NCBI GenBank assembly: GCA_963722815.1
Contig: CAVROM010000003.1
Coordinates: 372,001-436,000, forward strand
Length of the DNA stretch: 64,000 bases
DNA from: DASQFQ01 sp963722815
GTDB lineage: Bacteria; Actinomycetota; Thermoleophilia; Solirubrobacterales; Solirubrobacteraceae
Direction: 5' to 3'
In this document: positions 1 through 8,545 of the stretch, in pieces
Position numbering within the stretch: the first letter of the stretch is position 1
Layout: each line of letters opens with the position of its first letter
Position numbers and translations under genes: made by a program
Notes under the pieces: model-generated
The model's database searches: none
Told to the model about the DNA's origin: nothing
The model's input: the letters and a program-made list of their open reading frames with translations, nothing else

Positions 1-295
1 CCCGGTCGCGCTGGTCGACCTGCTTCGCTACGCGCCCGAGATGCGCAGGCGCTGGGGCGGCGTCTACGGCGGCGCGACGGTCCCGGCCGGCACCTACGGG
101 CTCGACTCGCCGGTGAGCACGGTCACGATCCCCAACTACGTCGTGGTGGGCGACCGGATGGACGCCGCGCTCGCCCACGACCTGACCTCGCTGCTGTTCT
201 CCTCCGGGCGCGTCACCGACCGCGAGCGCGCGCAGGACGTGATCGCTGAGGTCGGGCTCCACCCCGGCGCGCAGGCGTACTTCTCGGGGGGCTAG
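1..295 (+). CDS. C-terminal part of a TAXI-family TRAP transporter solute-binding protein (5' end outside window)
   Basis: The open frame runs from base 2 to the TAG at 293-295 and encodes about 97 residues, so only the C-terminal third of the protein is present. The stretch around GTYGLDSPVSTVTIPNYVVV followed by an alternating helix (MDAALAHDLTSLLF) matches the end of TAXI-type periplasmic binding proteins of TRAP transporters. In that family the last helices close the second lobe over the ligand. Whether the membrane subunits lie upstream cannot be seen. The stop codon abuts the first copy of the dispersed palindromic element, and the next gene converges from the other strand. The family call rests on remembered motif similarity over a short piece. 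Confidence 0.6.
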   Translation, partial: PVALVDLLRYAPEMRRRWGGVYGGATVPAGTYGLDSPVSTVTIPNYVVVGDRMDAALAHDLTSLLFSSGRVTDRERAQDVIAEVGLHPGAQAYFSGG

Positions 296-339
296 GCGCC
301 AAGCCAGGCACCTTGGTGCCTAGCGGGGGGCTAGGCGCC
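292..339. repeat. Dispersed palindromic element, copy 1 (variant hairpin)
   Basis: The core hairpin AGGCACCTTGGTGCCT lies at 306-321. The flanking nonamer CTAGGCGCC occurs on both sides, at 292-300 and 331-339. The other copies in this window have AGGCAGC/GCTGCCT arms. Here one base pair is inverted on both arms (G-C to C-G), a compensatory change. The element sits between two convergent genes and supplies the TAG stop of both: 293-295 on + and 331-333 on -. Confidence 0.8.
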
Positions 340-1167
340 CAACGGGCTCCGCAGGGCCGCCGGGTAACGCCCGCCGCGCTCGGCCATCAGCGCGGCCACC
401 GCCTGCTTCAGCCCCACCAGCGGCGCCCCGGCGTTGAGCTCCCGCTCGGTCGCGCGGACCTCCTCCTGCAGCCGCTCCGCCTCGGCGTCGTCGCCGGCGT
501 GCCACGCCGCCGCGAGCGCCAGCACGAGCTCGGGCCGCAGGTTGGCGAGCGCAGCCACCCCGCCGCGCGAGCCGGCCCGCAGCGCGTGCAGCAGGTGCGA
601 CGGCGAGCCGACGAACACCTCCGCGCCCGGCGCGGCCGCCAGGTACGCCTCGTGCAGCGCGTCATCGCTCGTCGAGTCCTTCAGGCCGGCGAGGCCGTCG
701 GCCACCAGCGCGCCGAACGCCTCGGGGCTGAACGCGTTGCCGGTGCGGGCGGGGAACGTGTAGGCGTACAGCGGCGTCTCGCCCGCGGCCCGCAGCAGCG
801 CCCGGAAGTGGGCGACGATCTCGCGCTCGCCGAACGCGTAGTAGTACGGCACGATCGCCGAGACCCCGGCCGCGCCGGCGTCGACCGCCGCCGCGATCAG
901 CCGCGCGGTGGCGCGAGTCGAGGGCCGCCCGACGTGCGCGATCACCGGCACGCGCCCGGCCGCCGCCTCGACGACCGTACGCACCACGGAGAGCGTCTCG
1001 TCCGCCTCCAGCAGCGCGGTCTCGCCGGTCGTCCCGCACGGCATGACCCCCTGCACCCCGGCCTCGATCACGAAGCCGACGTGGTCGCGCAGCGCGGCCG
1101 TGTCGACCTCGCCGTCGTCATCGAACGGTGTCAGCAAGGCGGGGAGGACGGCGGGCGTGTCGAACAT
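331..1167 (-). CDS. Dihydrodipicolinate synthase/N-acetylneuraminate lyase family aldolase
   Basis: This 278-residue TIM-barrel aldolase belongs to the DapA/NanA family, which forms a Schiff base between pyruvate (or a related keto acid) and an active-site lysine. The motifs are in the expected order: GTTGE at 45-49 (carboxylate binding), YYY at 108-110, Tyr136 before the PARTG segment (the family's proton-relay tyrosine and substrate arginine), and Lys163 in GLKDS as the Schiff-base lysine. Length is a little below the usual 290-300. It stands alone and converges on a TAXI-type binding protein, so a catabolic aldolase taking up an external keto or sugar acid is as likely as lysine biosynthesis. 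The substrate is not determinable from sequence alone. Confidence 0.85.
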   Translation of the reverse strand: MFDTPAVLPALLTPFDDDGEVDTAALRDHVGFVIEAGVQGVMPCGTTGETALLEADETLSVVRTVVEAAAGRVPVIAHVGRPSTRATARLIAAAVDAGAAGVSAIVPYYYAFGEREIVAHFRALLRAAGETPLYAYTFPARTGNAFSPEAFGALVADGLAGLKDSTSDDALHEAYLAAAPGAEVFVGSPSHLLHALRAGSRGGVAALANLRPELVLALAAAWHAGDDAEAERLQEEVRATERELNAGAPLVGLKQAVAALMAERGGRYPAALRSPLGA

Positions 1168-1203
1168 GATGGTCGTATTGCCCTGCGATCCTCTCCATAA
1201 GCC

Positions 1204-2361
1204 ATGGAAGACCGCGCGCTGATCGCCTTCGTGCTCGCCTTGGCGCTGACGGCCGCCGTCACGCCGCTGGTCGCGCGCCTCGCACGCCGCGTCGGAGCGC
1301 TCGATCCGGTGCAGGAGCGCGGGCTCGCGTCGGAGCCCACGCCGCTGCTCGGCGGCCTCGCGATCCTGGCCGGCGTGCTGGTGGCGGGCTCGCTGCTGCT
1401 GCCGGCCACGACCGAGATGCGCGGGATCCTCATCGCCGCGCTGCTGATCACCGTCGTCGGGCTGCTCGACGACCTGATCGACCTGCCGCCGCTACTGAAG
1501 CTGGTGGGCCAGGTCTCGGCGGGGCTGATCTGCGTGCTCTCGGGCGTCCTCGTCCACGACTTCACGTTCCCGTTCGTGGGCCGCGTCGACCTCGGCGATC
1601 TCGGCGGCCCGCTGACGCTGATCGGCCTCGTCCTGATCATGAACGTCGTCAACTTCTCCGACGGCGTCGACGGCCTCGCCGCCGGCGTCTGCGCGATCGC
1701 GGCGGTCGGCTTCGCGGTCATCGCCTTCGACCTGCACGAGGACGCCGCCGGCATCCTCGCCGCCTGCACCGCCGGCGCCGCCCTCGGCTTCCTCGTCCAC
1801 AACTTCCACCCCGCGTCGGTCTTCATGGGCGACTCGGGCTCGAACCTCCTCGGTCTGCTGCTCGGCGGCGTGATCGTCGAGGGCTCGCTCAAGACCAACG
1901 CCCTGATCGCCCTGGTCGTGCCCTTGGTGATCCTCGCCGTGCCGTTCCTCGATACCGGCTTCGTGGTCGCCAAGCGGATCAAGTACCGCCGCCCCGTCTA
2001 CCGCGCGGACTCCAACCACTTCCACCACCGCTTCCACCGCATGGGCTTCTCGCAGCGCAAGACCGTGCTCTACCTGTACGCGTGGACGACGACGATGACC
2101 GCGATCGCCGTCGCGCTGCGCTTCGTCCCGTACTCGGAGAGCAACGGGCACCTCAACGCGGGCTGGGCGATCGCGATGGGGGCGATGCTGCTGGTCGGGC
2201 TCGGCGCCTCGATCTACCTCGTGTACGTGCTCGAGATCCTCAAGCTCCGGCGGCTGCGCGCGTGGCAGCTGCGCCGTGAGGACCCCGACACCAGCGAGCA
2301 CGAGATCGACGACCAGGTCGAGGAGGACCTCGAGACCGGCGAGTTCACCGCGCTGCGCTGA
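1204..2361 (+). CDS. wecA: WecA/TagO-type undecaprenyl-phosphate N-acetylhexosamine-1-phosphate transferase
   Basis: This 385-residue polytopic membrane protein of the MraY/WecA superfamily transfers a sugar-1-phosphate from a UDP-sugar to undecaprenyl (or decaprenyl) phosphate at the cytoplasmic face, the first step of lipid-linked glycan synthesis. Family motifs are all visible: the DDLID cluster near 89-93 (Mg site), NVVNFSDGVDGLA near 147-159, FMGDSGSN near 207-214 and the basic HFHHRFHRMG loop near 277-286. Roughly ten hydrophobic segments precede an acidic C-terminal tail. In mycobacteria the homologue (rfe) lies directly upstream of the ATP synthase operon. The same neighbourhood is kept here but interrupted by about 1.9 kb of other genes. 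It starts divergently from the aldolase, 36 bases away. Confidence 0.9.
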   Translation: MEDRALIAFVLALALTAAVTPLVARLARRVGALDPVQERGLASEPTPLLGGLAILAGVLVAGSLLLPATTEMRGILIAALLITVVGLLDDLIDLPPLLKLVGQVSAGLICVLSGVLVHDFTFPFVGRVDLGDLGGPLTLIGLVLIMNVVNFSDGVDGLAAGVCAIAAVGFAVIAFDLHEDAAGILAACTAGAALGFLVHNFHPASVFMGDSGSNLLGLLLGGVIVEGSLKTNALIALVVPLVILAVPFLDTGFVVAKRIKYRRPVYRADSNHFHHRFHRMGFSQRKTVLYLYAWTTTMTAIAVALRFVPYSESNGHLNAGWAIAMGAMLLVGLGASIYLVYVLEILKLRRLRAWQLRREDPDTSEHEIDDQVEEDLETGEFTALR

Positions 2362-2367
2362 CGCGAT

Positions 2368-2383
2368 GTGCGGTTAACCGCAC
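2368..2383. promoter_or_regulatory. Perfect 16-bp palindrome, candidate operator
   Basis: GTGCGGTTAACCGCAC is a perfect inverted repeat 6 bases after the wecA stop and about 70 bases before the leader peptide at 2454. No T-run follows, so it does not look like a terminator. It is placed as an operator for the small-ORF transcription unit would be. The regulator is unknown. Confidence 0.45.
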
Positions 2384-2453
2384 CAACAGCGCGCGCCGTC
2401 TCGGCTATCGTCGCCGACCGACCCGCAGTCCGACTCAGGAGGTGAGCAGACAC

Positions 2454-2507
2454 ATGACGAAGATTTCCTTCCCGCTCTGCGCCCTCCTGGACGCGCGCCA
2501 AGGTTGA
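2454..2507 (+). CDS. 17-residue leader-like peptide
   Basis: A very strong Shine-Dalgarno sequence (AGGAGGTG at 2437-2444) precedes the ATG at 2454. The peptide is MTKISFPLCALLDARQG and ends at TGA 2505-2507. Six bases after the stop a strong hairpin starts (2514-2537), followed by a second small ORF and a terminator. A short well-translated ORF next to a stem-loop upstream of another ORF is the arrangement of a regulatory leader peptide. There is no run of one amino acid that would point to classical amino-acid attenuation. I do not recognise the peptide; that it is translated is inferred from the ribosome-binding site. Confidence 0.5.
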   Translation: MTKISFPLCALLDARQG

Positions 2508-2513
2508 CCCCCT

Positions 2514-2537
2514 CGCGGGCAGCCTCTGCCGCCCGCG
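2514..2537 (+). other. Stem-loop after the leader peptide
   Basis: CGCGGGC (2514-2520) pairs perfectly with GCCCGCG (2531-2537) around a 10-base loop, with possible further pairing inside the loop. A ribosome stopping on the preceding TGA at 2505-2507 would cover or release this stem, so it may couple translation of the leader peptide to expression of the downstream ORF. Confidence 0.45.
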
Positions 2538-2609
2538 ACCATCTGAAACGCCAGTCCTTCTGCGTGGTCAGTGGGCGGCTCCGTATCCAATTCCAACCGG
2601 AGTCCCACC

Positions 2610-2720
2610 ATGCACCCAGTCATTCTCCAGGCCTACGCCAATGCCGTAGCCGCCGACCGGCGAAGCCGGCGGCGACCGCAGCCCGAGATCCGCGCCGCCG
2701 TGCGCCGGGTCCGGGCGTAA
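2610..2720 (+). CDS. 36-residue basic small protein
   Basis: The frame runs from the ATG at 2610 to TAA 2718-2720, with GGAG at 2599-2602 as a fair ribosome-binding site 7 bases ahead. The protein begins MHPVILQAYANAVAADRR and then becomes arginine-rich. It resembles the short basic actinobacterial proteins of unknown function that start MHP and continue as a charged amphipathic helix. A 13-bp GC-rich terminator begins 15 bases after the stop, which supports a real transcription unit ending here. It shares the unit with the 17-residue peptide at 2454. No function can be assigned. Confidence 0.5.
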   Translation: MHPVILQAYANAVAADRRSRRRPQPEIRAAVRRVRA

Positions 2721-2735
2721 GCCATCTGATGGGCC

Positions 2736-2772
2736 GCGGCCCCGCCCGACCGGGCGGGGCCGCGCGTCTTTA
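2736..2772 (+). terminator. Rho-independent terminator of the small-ORF unit
   Basis: A perfect 13-bp stem is formed by 2736-2748 and 2751-2763, with a nominal 2-base loop that would open to four. It is followed by GCGTCTTTAA, a short T-run. It separates the small-ORF locus from the cupin gene at 2784. Confidence 0.8.
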
Positions 2773-2783
2773 ACATCCCGGCC

Positions 2784-3149
2784 GTGGAGCCGGTCCGCCT
2801 CGAGCAGCGCGAGTCCTTCATCACCGCCGACGGCTCCGCGATCCGCGAGCTGGCCGGCGTGCCGAGCGGCAACGCCGCCAACCAGTCACTCGCCGAGGCG
2901 ACGGTCCCGCCCGGGGGCGAGACCGCCGAGCACTACCACCGCGTCTCCGAGGAGATCTACTTCTTCCTCTCGGGCGCGGGGACGATGCGGCTCGGCGACG
3001 ACGAGGCCGCCGTGCGCGGCGGCGACTGCGTCGTCATCCCGCCGGGCGCGGTGCACAAGCTCCACAACCCGGGCACCGAGCCGCTCGTCCTGCTCTGCTG
3101 TTGCGCCCCCGCGTACTCGCACGAGGACACCGTCCTCACCGGCGGCTAG
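2784..3149 (+). CDS. Cupin-domain protein
   Basis: This is a single-domain cupin of 121 residues starting at GTG 2784. The first cupin motif is present as EHYHRVSEEIYFFLSG (two histidines and a glutamate for the metal), and the second as GDCVVIPPGAVHKLHN with the final histidine. A metal-binding beta-barrel is therefore expected, as in small mannose-6-phosphate isomerase-like or dioxygenase-like cupins. A CCC cluster near the C-terminus is unusual and could bind metal or form disulfides. It ends inside the second copy of the palindromic element and converges on the OsmC gene. Substrate unknown. Confidence 0.85.
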   Translation: MEPVRLEQRESFITADGSAIRELAGVPSGNAANQSLAEATVPPGGETAEHYHRVSEEIYFFLSGAGTMRLGDDEAAVRGGDCVVIPPGAVHKLHNPGTEPLVLLCCCAPAYSHEDTVLTGG

Positions 3150-3186
3150 GCGCCAAGCCAGGCAGCTTGCTGCCTAGCGGGGGCTA
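3146..3186. repeat. Dispersed palindromic element, copy 2
   Basis: The core hairpin AGGCAGCTTGCTGCCT is at 3160-3175, preceded by CTAGGCGCC (3146-3154) and followed by a G-run and CTAG. It lies between the convergent cupin and OsmC genes and contains both stop codons (3147-3149 on +, 3184-3186 on -). Confidence 0.85.
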
Positions 3187-3606
3187 GCTCGCCAGCGACG
3201 CGTTCAGCGTGATGTCGACGGCCTTGAGCGCCACGGACACCGGGCAGTTCTCCTTCGCCGCCTCCGCCGCCTTGACGAACGCGTCCTCGTCCATCCCCGG
3301 CACCTTGCCGACGGTGGTGAGCTCGATGCCGGTGATGGCCCAGCCCTCGCCCTGCTGCTCGAACTTGACCTTGGCGTCGGTGGTGATCGAGTCGGCCGTG
3401 TGGCCCTGGTCGCCGAGCACGACCGACAGCGCCATCGAGAAGCAGCCCGCGTGGGCGGCGCCGATCAGCTCCTCCGGGTTGGTGCCCTCGCCGTCCTGCA
3501 TCCGCGAGCGGAACGAGTACGGACCCTCGTAGCCGCCGAACTGCATCCTGCCGCTGCCTGAATCGATCGCGCCGTTCCACTCGGCGTGTGCGCTGCGTGT
3601 GGGCAT
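3184..3606 (-). CDS. osmC: OsmC/Ohr-family organic hydroperoxide reductase
   Basis: This is a 140-residue thiol peroxidase that reduces organic hydroperoxides, normally with a dihydrolipoamide-type or other dithiol reductant in the cytoplasm. The peroxidatic cysteine is Cys55 in GAAHAGCFSMAL and the resolving cysteine is Cys121 in ENCPVS. The partner arginine lies in FRSRM near 33-35 and the glutamate in NPEELIG. Length and spacing are typical of the OsmC branch. It starts 35 bases from a divergent gene for an anchored cupredoxin-like protein, so the two may share a control region. No specific operator was seen. Confidence 0.9.
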   Translation of the reverse strand: MPTRSAHAEWNGAIDSGSGRMQFGGYEGPYSFRSRMQDGEGTNPEELIGAAHAGCFSMALSVVLGDQGHTADSITTDAKVKFEQQGEGWAITGIELTTVGKVPGMDEDAFVKAAEAAKENCPVSVALKAVDITLNASLAS

Positions 3607-3641
3607 GGGTCCCTTCCTCCGGTCTCTACAGTGCTCGCCCG

Positions 3642-4067
3642 ATGAGCCGCGCGCAGCGCCTCACCTTCCTGGGCATCGCCGCCATCATCGCGGTCGTTGC
3701 CGTGATCGTGCTCTCCGGGGGCGGCGACGAAACCGACAAGGCGGCCGAGGCGACGACGACGCCGTCCGCGACGGCCTCCGGCACCGCCGAGGCGACCGCT
3801 ACGCCGACGGCGAAGCCCAAGCCTAAGCCGCCGCTGCTGCAGGCCGGCAAGGAGCCGACGCTCAGCATCGACCAGGGCGACACCGTGCGCTTCCGCGTCC
3901 GTCACGGCGAGGCCGAGGAGGTGCACATCCACGGCTACGACATCAAGAAGGAGCTCGCGGCGAACGAGACGGCCGACGTGTCGTTCGAGGCATCCATCCC
4001 CGGGATCTTCGAGATCGAGCTCGAGCACTCGGGCACGCCGCTCGGGCGTCTCAAGGTCGAGCCGTAG
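3642..4067 (+). CDS. Membrane-anchored cupredoxin-like domain protein
   Basis: The product has 141 residues: an N-terminal hydrophobic anchor (about 6-25), a Thr/Ala/Pro-rich linker (30-65) and a beta-sandwich domain. The domain contains DTVRFRVRHGEAEEVHIHGYD and ends FEIELEHSGTPLGRLKVEP. This is the pattern of the cupredoxin-like domain found in EfeO-type and similar exported proteins, where HxHGYD sits in a binding loop. The full Cys-His-Met copper site of true plastocyanins is not present, so copper transfer is uncertain. The ATG at 3642 was chosen because upstream in-frame codons would run into the divergent osmC start. Exported face and domain fold are inferred. Confidence 0.65.
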   Translation: MSRAQRLTFLGIAAIIAVVAVIVLSGGGDETDKAAEATTTPSATASGTAEATATPTAKPKPKPPLLQAGKEPTLSIDQGDTVRFRVRHGEAEEVHIHGYDIKKELAANETADVSFEASIPGIFEIELEHSGTPLGRLKVEP

Positions 4068-4094
4068 GCCGGCCAAGAGGCTGCTGTCACAAAG

Positions 4095-4124
4095 TTGTTA
4101 CAAAGTCGATTTTTCCGCTAGGGT
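4095..4124 (+). promoter_or_regulatory. Candidate sigma-70-type promoter of the ATP synthase operon
   Basis: TTGTTA (4095-4100) and TAGGGT (4119-4124) are separated by 18 bases in a locally AT-rich stretch, in the only sizeable gap upstream of the atp genes. This predicts a transcript starting near 4130-4133, at the base of the first leader hairpin. Confidence 0.5.
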
Positions 4125-4130
4125 GCGGGA

Positions 4131-4210
4131 ACGCTTCCCGGTGACGAAACCGGGTAGAGCGTGCCCCATCGAATCTCGCTGCCACCGGCCGTCGTTTCTG
4201 CTACGACGGC
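4131..4210 (+). promoter_or_regulatory. Structured 5' leader of the ATP synthase operon (two stem-loops)
   Basis: Stem-loop 1 is made of ACGCT (4131-4135) with AGCGT (4158-4162), and inside it CCCGGT (4137-4142) with ACCGGG (4149-4154), closed by a GACGAA loop. Stem-loop 2 is GCCGTCGT (4188-4195) with ACGACGGC (4203-4210), a perfect 8-bp stem. Both lie between the predicted transcription start and the first gene. They may protect the long mRNA's 5' end or modulate expression. Confidence 0.5.
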
Positions 4211-4233
4211 TGTAGGGTGGCGCGCCTGTCCCC

Positions 4234-4635
4234 GTGCACATGCCTGACGCTGCCCTCACACGCCCGACACCCGAGCCCTTGGCCCTCTTGCGGTACATCG
4301 ATGTCGTGCTCGTGGTGGCAGCGCTTCCACTCGTCGTGCTCGCCGACCTGCCGCTGCTCGGCTACGTGGTCGGCGCCTGCGCCTGGATCGCGCAGCGCGT
4401 GGCGGGCGTCCTGCTCGAGCGCGCGGCGAAGCGGACCAACGATCCGCGCCGGCTCGTCGGGCTCAACCTGGCGGGCTCGCTCGGGCGCGCGTGGCTCGTG
4501 GGCGGCGCCATCCTCGCCGTCGGGCTCGCCGGCGAGCGCGAGGACGGGCTGATCGCCGCCGTGCTCGTCGCGGTCGCGTTCACCGTCTACTTCGGCACCT
4601 CCCTGCTCATTCACGTCACAGGGGGCTCCAAGTGA
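4234..4635 (+). CDS. atpI: ATP synthase subunit I-like small membrane protein
   Basis: This protein of about 133 residues has four predicted membrane segments (roughly 22-40, 43-60, 80-100, 108-127) and sits immediately before atpB, the position of AtpI (Rv1303-type in mycobacteria). AtpI-type proteins are thought to help c-ring assembly. No sequence motif proves the family; position and topology carry the call. Both a GTG at 4234 and an ATG at 4240 are possible starts and neither has a strong ribosome-binding site. The TGA at 4633-4635 overlaps the GTG of atpB, indicating translational coupling. Confidence 0.6.
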   Translation: MHMPDAALTRPTPEPLALLRYIDVVLVVAALPLVVLADLPLLGYVVGACAWIAQRVAGVLLERAAKRTNDPRRLVGLNLAGSLGRAWLVGGAILAVGLAGEREDGLIAAVLVAVAFTVYFGTSLLIHVTGGSK

Positions 4636-5528
4636 GCAAGGGCAGGAAGATCGGCCTCGCGATCTTCGGGATCTACCTCCTGACGATCACCATCGTCGTG
4701 CTCGTCTTCGGCTTCAAGCGGGTCGACAACGAGGAGTTCAAGCCGCAGAACGAGTTCAAGCTCCACACCTGGATCGATCTCCCGGGTCCGCTCGACATCA
4801 ACAAGGGCGTCGTCTACGTGCTCGCCGCCGGGATCCTCTCGACCATCACGATGGTCTACATCGCGCGCCGCATGCAGGCGCGGCCCAACCGCACGCAGAC
4901 CGCCATCGAGACGATCTACGCGTTCGTCCGCGACGACATCACCGGCGGCAGCATGGACGACAAGATGGCCCGCAAGTGGTTCCCGTTCCTGTGCACGCTG
5001 TTCCTCTTCATCTGGTTCTCCAACCTGATCGGCTACATCCCGCTGCCGACGAACTCGGAGGAGACGGTCAACATCGCCGGCCTCGAGGTGCCCGCGTTCG
5101 CGATCTACGCCGCGACCGCGAACATCTCGATCCCGCTCGTGCTCGCGCTGATCGTGTTCGTCTCGTACACCGTCGAGGGGATCCGCGCCAAAGGCGTCAT
5201 CGGCTACTTCAAGAGCCTGGTCCCCGAGGGGGTCAGCGGCGTCGGGGCGATCCCGCTCTTCATCCTCGAACTGGTCTCGAACCTGATGCGGCTGCTCTCG
5301 CTGTCGGTTCGACTCTTCGCCAACATCCTCGCCGGCCACCTGATCATCCTGTTCATGTCCGGCGGGCTCGCCGTGCTGCTCGGACTGGAGGCGCTCGGCG
5401 TGTTCCTGCTCCCGGCCGGCGTCGCCCTCTTCATCTTCGAACTGGGCCTGGTGGCGAGTCTGCAGGCGTTCATCTTCGCCACGCTCAGTGCCATCTACCT
5501 CGGCGGCGCGGTCGCCGAGCACCACTAG
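4632..5528 (+). CDS. atpB: F-type ATP synthase subunit a
   Basis: Subunit a forms the two proton half-channels of F0. The protein has 298 residues from GTG 4632, five to six membrane helices, and the essential arginine in the helix NLMRLLSLSVRLFANILAGH, which faces the c-ring carboxylate. The following LQAFIFATLSAIYL helix is also typical. The longer upstream frame was rejected because the GTG overlaps the previous stop (GTGA) and gives the normal length. It is the second gene of the operon. Confidence 0.95.
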   Translation: MSKGRKIGLAIFGIYLLTITIVVLVFGFKRVDNEEFKPQNEFKLHTWIDLPGPLDINKGVVYVLAAGILSTITMVYIARRMQARPNRTQTAIETIYAFVRDDITGGSMDDKMARKWFPFLCTLFLFIWFSNLIGYIPLPTNSEETVNIAGLEVPAFAIYAATANISIPLVLALIVFVSYTVEGIRAKGVIGYFKSLVPEGVSGVGAIPLFILELVSNLMRLLSLSVRLFANILAGHLIILFMSGGLAVLLGLEALGVFLLPAGVALFIFELGLVASLQAFIFATLSAIYLGGAVAEHH

Positions 5529-5542
5529 TCAAAGGAGACCAC

Positions 5543-5809
5543 GTGCTGTCCACCATCCTTTCGGTCCTCGCGGCGACGGACGACGGCGCAGACGCGGGCA
5601 AGGCGATCGCGCTCGGCGTCGGCGGCGGCCTCGGTGCTGTGGGCGCCGGCGTCGGCATCGGCATCATCTTCGGCAAGGTCATCGAGTCGGTCACCCGTCA
5701 GCCGGAGATGCGCGACGAGATCACCGGCATCCAGTGGCTCGGCTTCGCGCTCACGGAGGCGTGCTTCTTCTACGGCCTGGTCGCGGGTCTCATCGCGTTC
5801 TTCCTCTAA
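5543..5809 (+). CDS. atpE: F-type ATP synthase subunit c
   Basis: This is an 88-residue proteolipid that forms the rotating c-ring. Two hydrophobic helices flank the polar loop RQPE (52-55). The first helix carries the glycine-rich GGGLGAVGAGVGIG packing motif (27-40), and the second has the ion-binding Glu72 in GFALTEACFF. A good ribosome-binding site (AAAGGAG, 5531-5537) precedes GTG 5543. Nothing in the helix (no extra Gln/Ser/Thr ligand pattern) suggests sodium instead of protons. The stop overlaps the atpF start by one base. Confidence 0.95.
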   Translation: MLSTILSVLAATDDGADAGKAIALGVGGGLGAVGAGVGIGIIFGKVIESVTRQPEMRDEITGIQWLGFALTEACFFYGLVAGLIAFFL

Positions 5810-6366
5810 TGAGCGCGCCGGTCTTCGCAGCCGAGAAAGGCGGGGGCTCGTTCCTCGTCTCGCCCGATGTCGGGCTGATGATCTGGACCCTCGTGGTCTT
5901 CCTCATCTCGATGTACATCCTCAGCAAGGTCGCCTTCCCGCGCATCCAGGCCGCGCTGGACAAGCGCCAGCAGGCGATCGAGGAGGCCATCGATACAGCC
6001 GAGCGCACCCGCACCGAGGCGGACAAGCTGCTGGCCGAGTACCGCGAGCGCCTGCATGAGGCGCGGTCACAGGCCGACGACATCGTGGCGCGGGCGCGCA
6101 AGACCGCCGAGAACAACGAGGCCGAGTCGGTCGCCGAGGCCAAGCGCAAGCGCGAGGAGATGATGGCCGCCACCCGGCGCGACATCCAGCAGGAGACGCG
6201 CCGCGCCATCCAGGAGATCCGCAACGAGGTCGCCGACCTCACCGTGCTCGCGACGGAGAAGGTCACGCGCAAGACGCTGACCGACGCCGACCAGAAGCGG
6301 CTCGTCGAGGAGGCGCTCTCGGAGCTGGACTTCGCTGCGCTGTCCGGGGATCGGAGCGGCGAGTAA
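5809..6366 (+). CDS. atpF: F-type ATP synthase subunit b
   Basis: This is the peripheral stalk subunit, 185 residues. An N-terminal membrane helix (about 20-42) is followed by a long, highly charged coiled coil (about 50-165) that dimerises and reaches up to the delta subunit. The ATG at 5809 overlaps the TAA of atpE (TAATG). Only one b-type gene is present, unlike mycobacteria where b and b-delta fusions occur. This organism therefore has separate b and delta subunits. Confidence 0.93.
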   Translation: MSAPVFAAEKGGGSFLVSPDVGLMIWTLVVFLISMYILSKVAFPRIQAALDKRQQAIEEAIDTAERTRTEADKLLAEYRERLHEARSQADDIVARARKTAENNEAESVAEAKRKREEMMAATRRDIQQETRRAIQEIRNEVADLTVLATEKVTRKTLTDADQKRLVEEALSELDFAALSGDRSGE

Positions 6367-6370
6367 CGCC

Positions 6371-6901
6371 ATGGAGGAGATCGCCTCCGTCTACGCCCGC
6401 TCGCTCTTCGAGGTCGCGCAGGAGCACGAGAAGCTCGATGTCGTGCGCGATCAGCTCGGCGCGTTCGTCGACGCCTTGAACGAGACGCGCGAGCTGCAGG
6501 TGTTCTTCTTCTCGCCGTACTTCTCCACCCCGGAGAAGAAGGACGGGCTGGAGAAGGCGGTCACCGGCACGGAGCCGATCCTCACCAACTTCCTCGAGCT
6601 GCTGATCGAGAAGCACCGCATGCCGGCCATCTTCCGCGTCCGGCGCGAGCTGGACCGGCTGTGGCAGCGCGAGAACAAGCTGCTCCCCGTCGAGGTCACC
6701 TCGGCGATCGAGCTGGACAAGAGCACCGTCAAGCAGATCGGCGACCGCATCGGCGAGCAGACAGGTCAGAAGATCGAGCTCTCCTCCAAGGTCGAGCCGG
6801 ACATCCTGGGCGGCATCGTCGTCCGGGTCGGCAACTCCATCATCGACGCGTCCATCCGCGCGCGTCTTGAACAACTCCGCAAACAAGTGGCAAAGGCATA
6901 G
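6371..6901 (+). CDS. atpH: F-type ATP synthase subunit delta
   Basis: This 176-residue OSCP/delta subunit links the top of F1 to the peripheral stalk. The N-terminal helical domain begins IASVYARSLFEVAQEHEKLD, the family signature. The C-terminal region ends with the conserved ILGGIVVRVGNSIIDASI strand-helix. It starts 4 bases after atpF and its TAG directly precedes the ATG of atpA. Confidence 0.93.
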   Translation: MEEIASVYARSLFEVAQEHEKLDVVRDQLGAFVDALNETRELQVFFFSPYFSTPEKKDGLEKAVTGTEPILTNFLELLIEKHRMPAIFRVRRELDRLWQRENKLLPVEVTSAIELDKSTVKQIGDRIGEQTGQKIELSSKVEPDILGGIVVRVGNSIIDASIRARLEQLRKQVAKA

Positions 6902-8542
<1,641 letters not shown>

Positions 8543-8545
8543 CCC

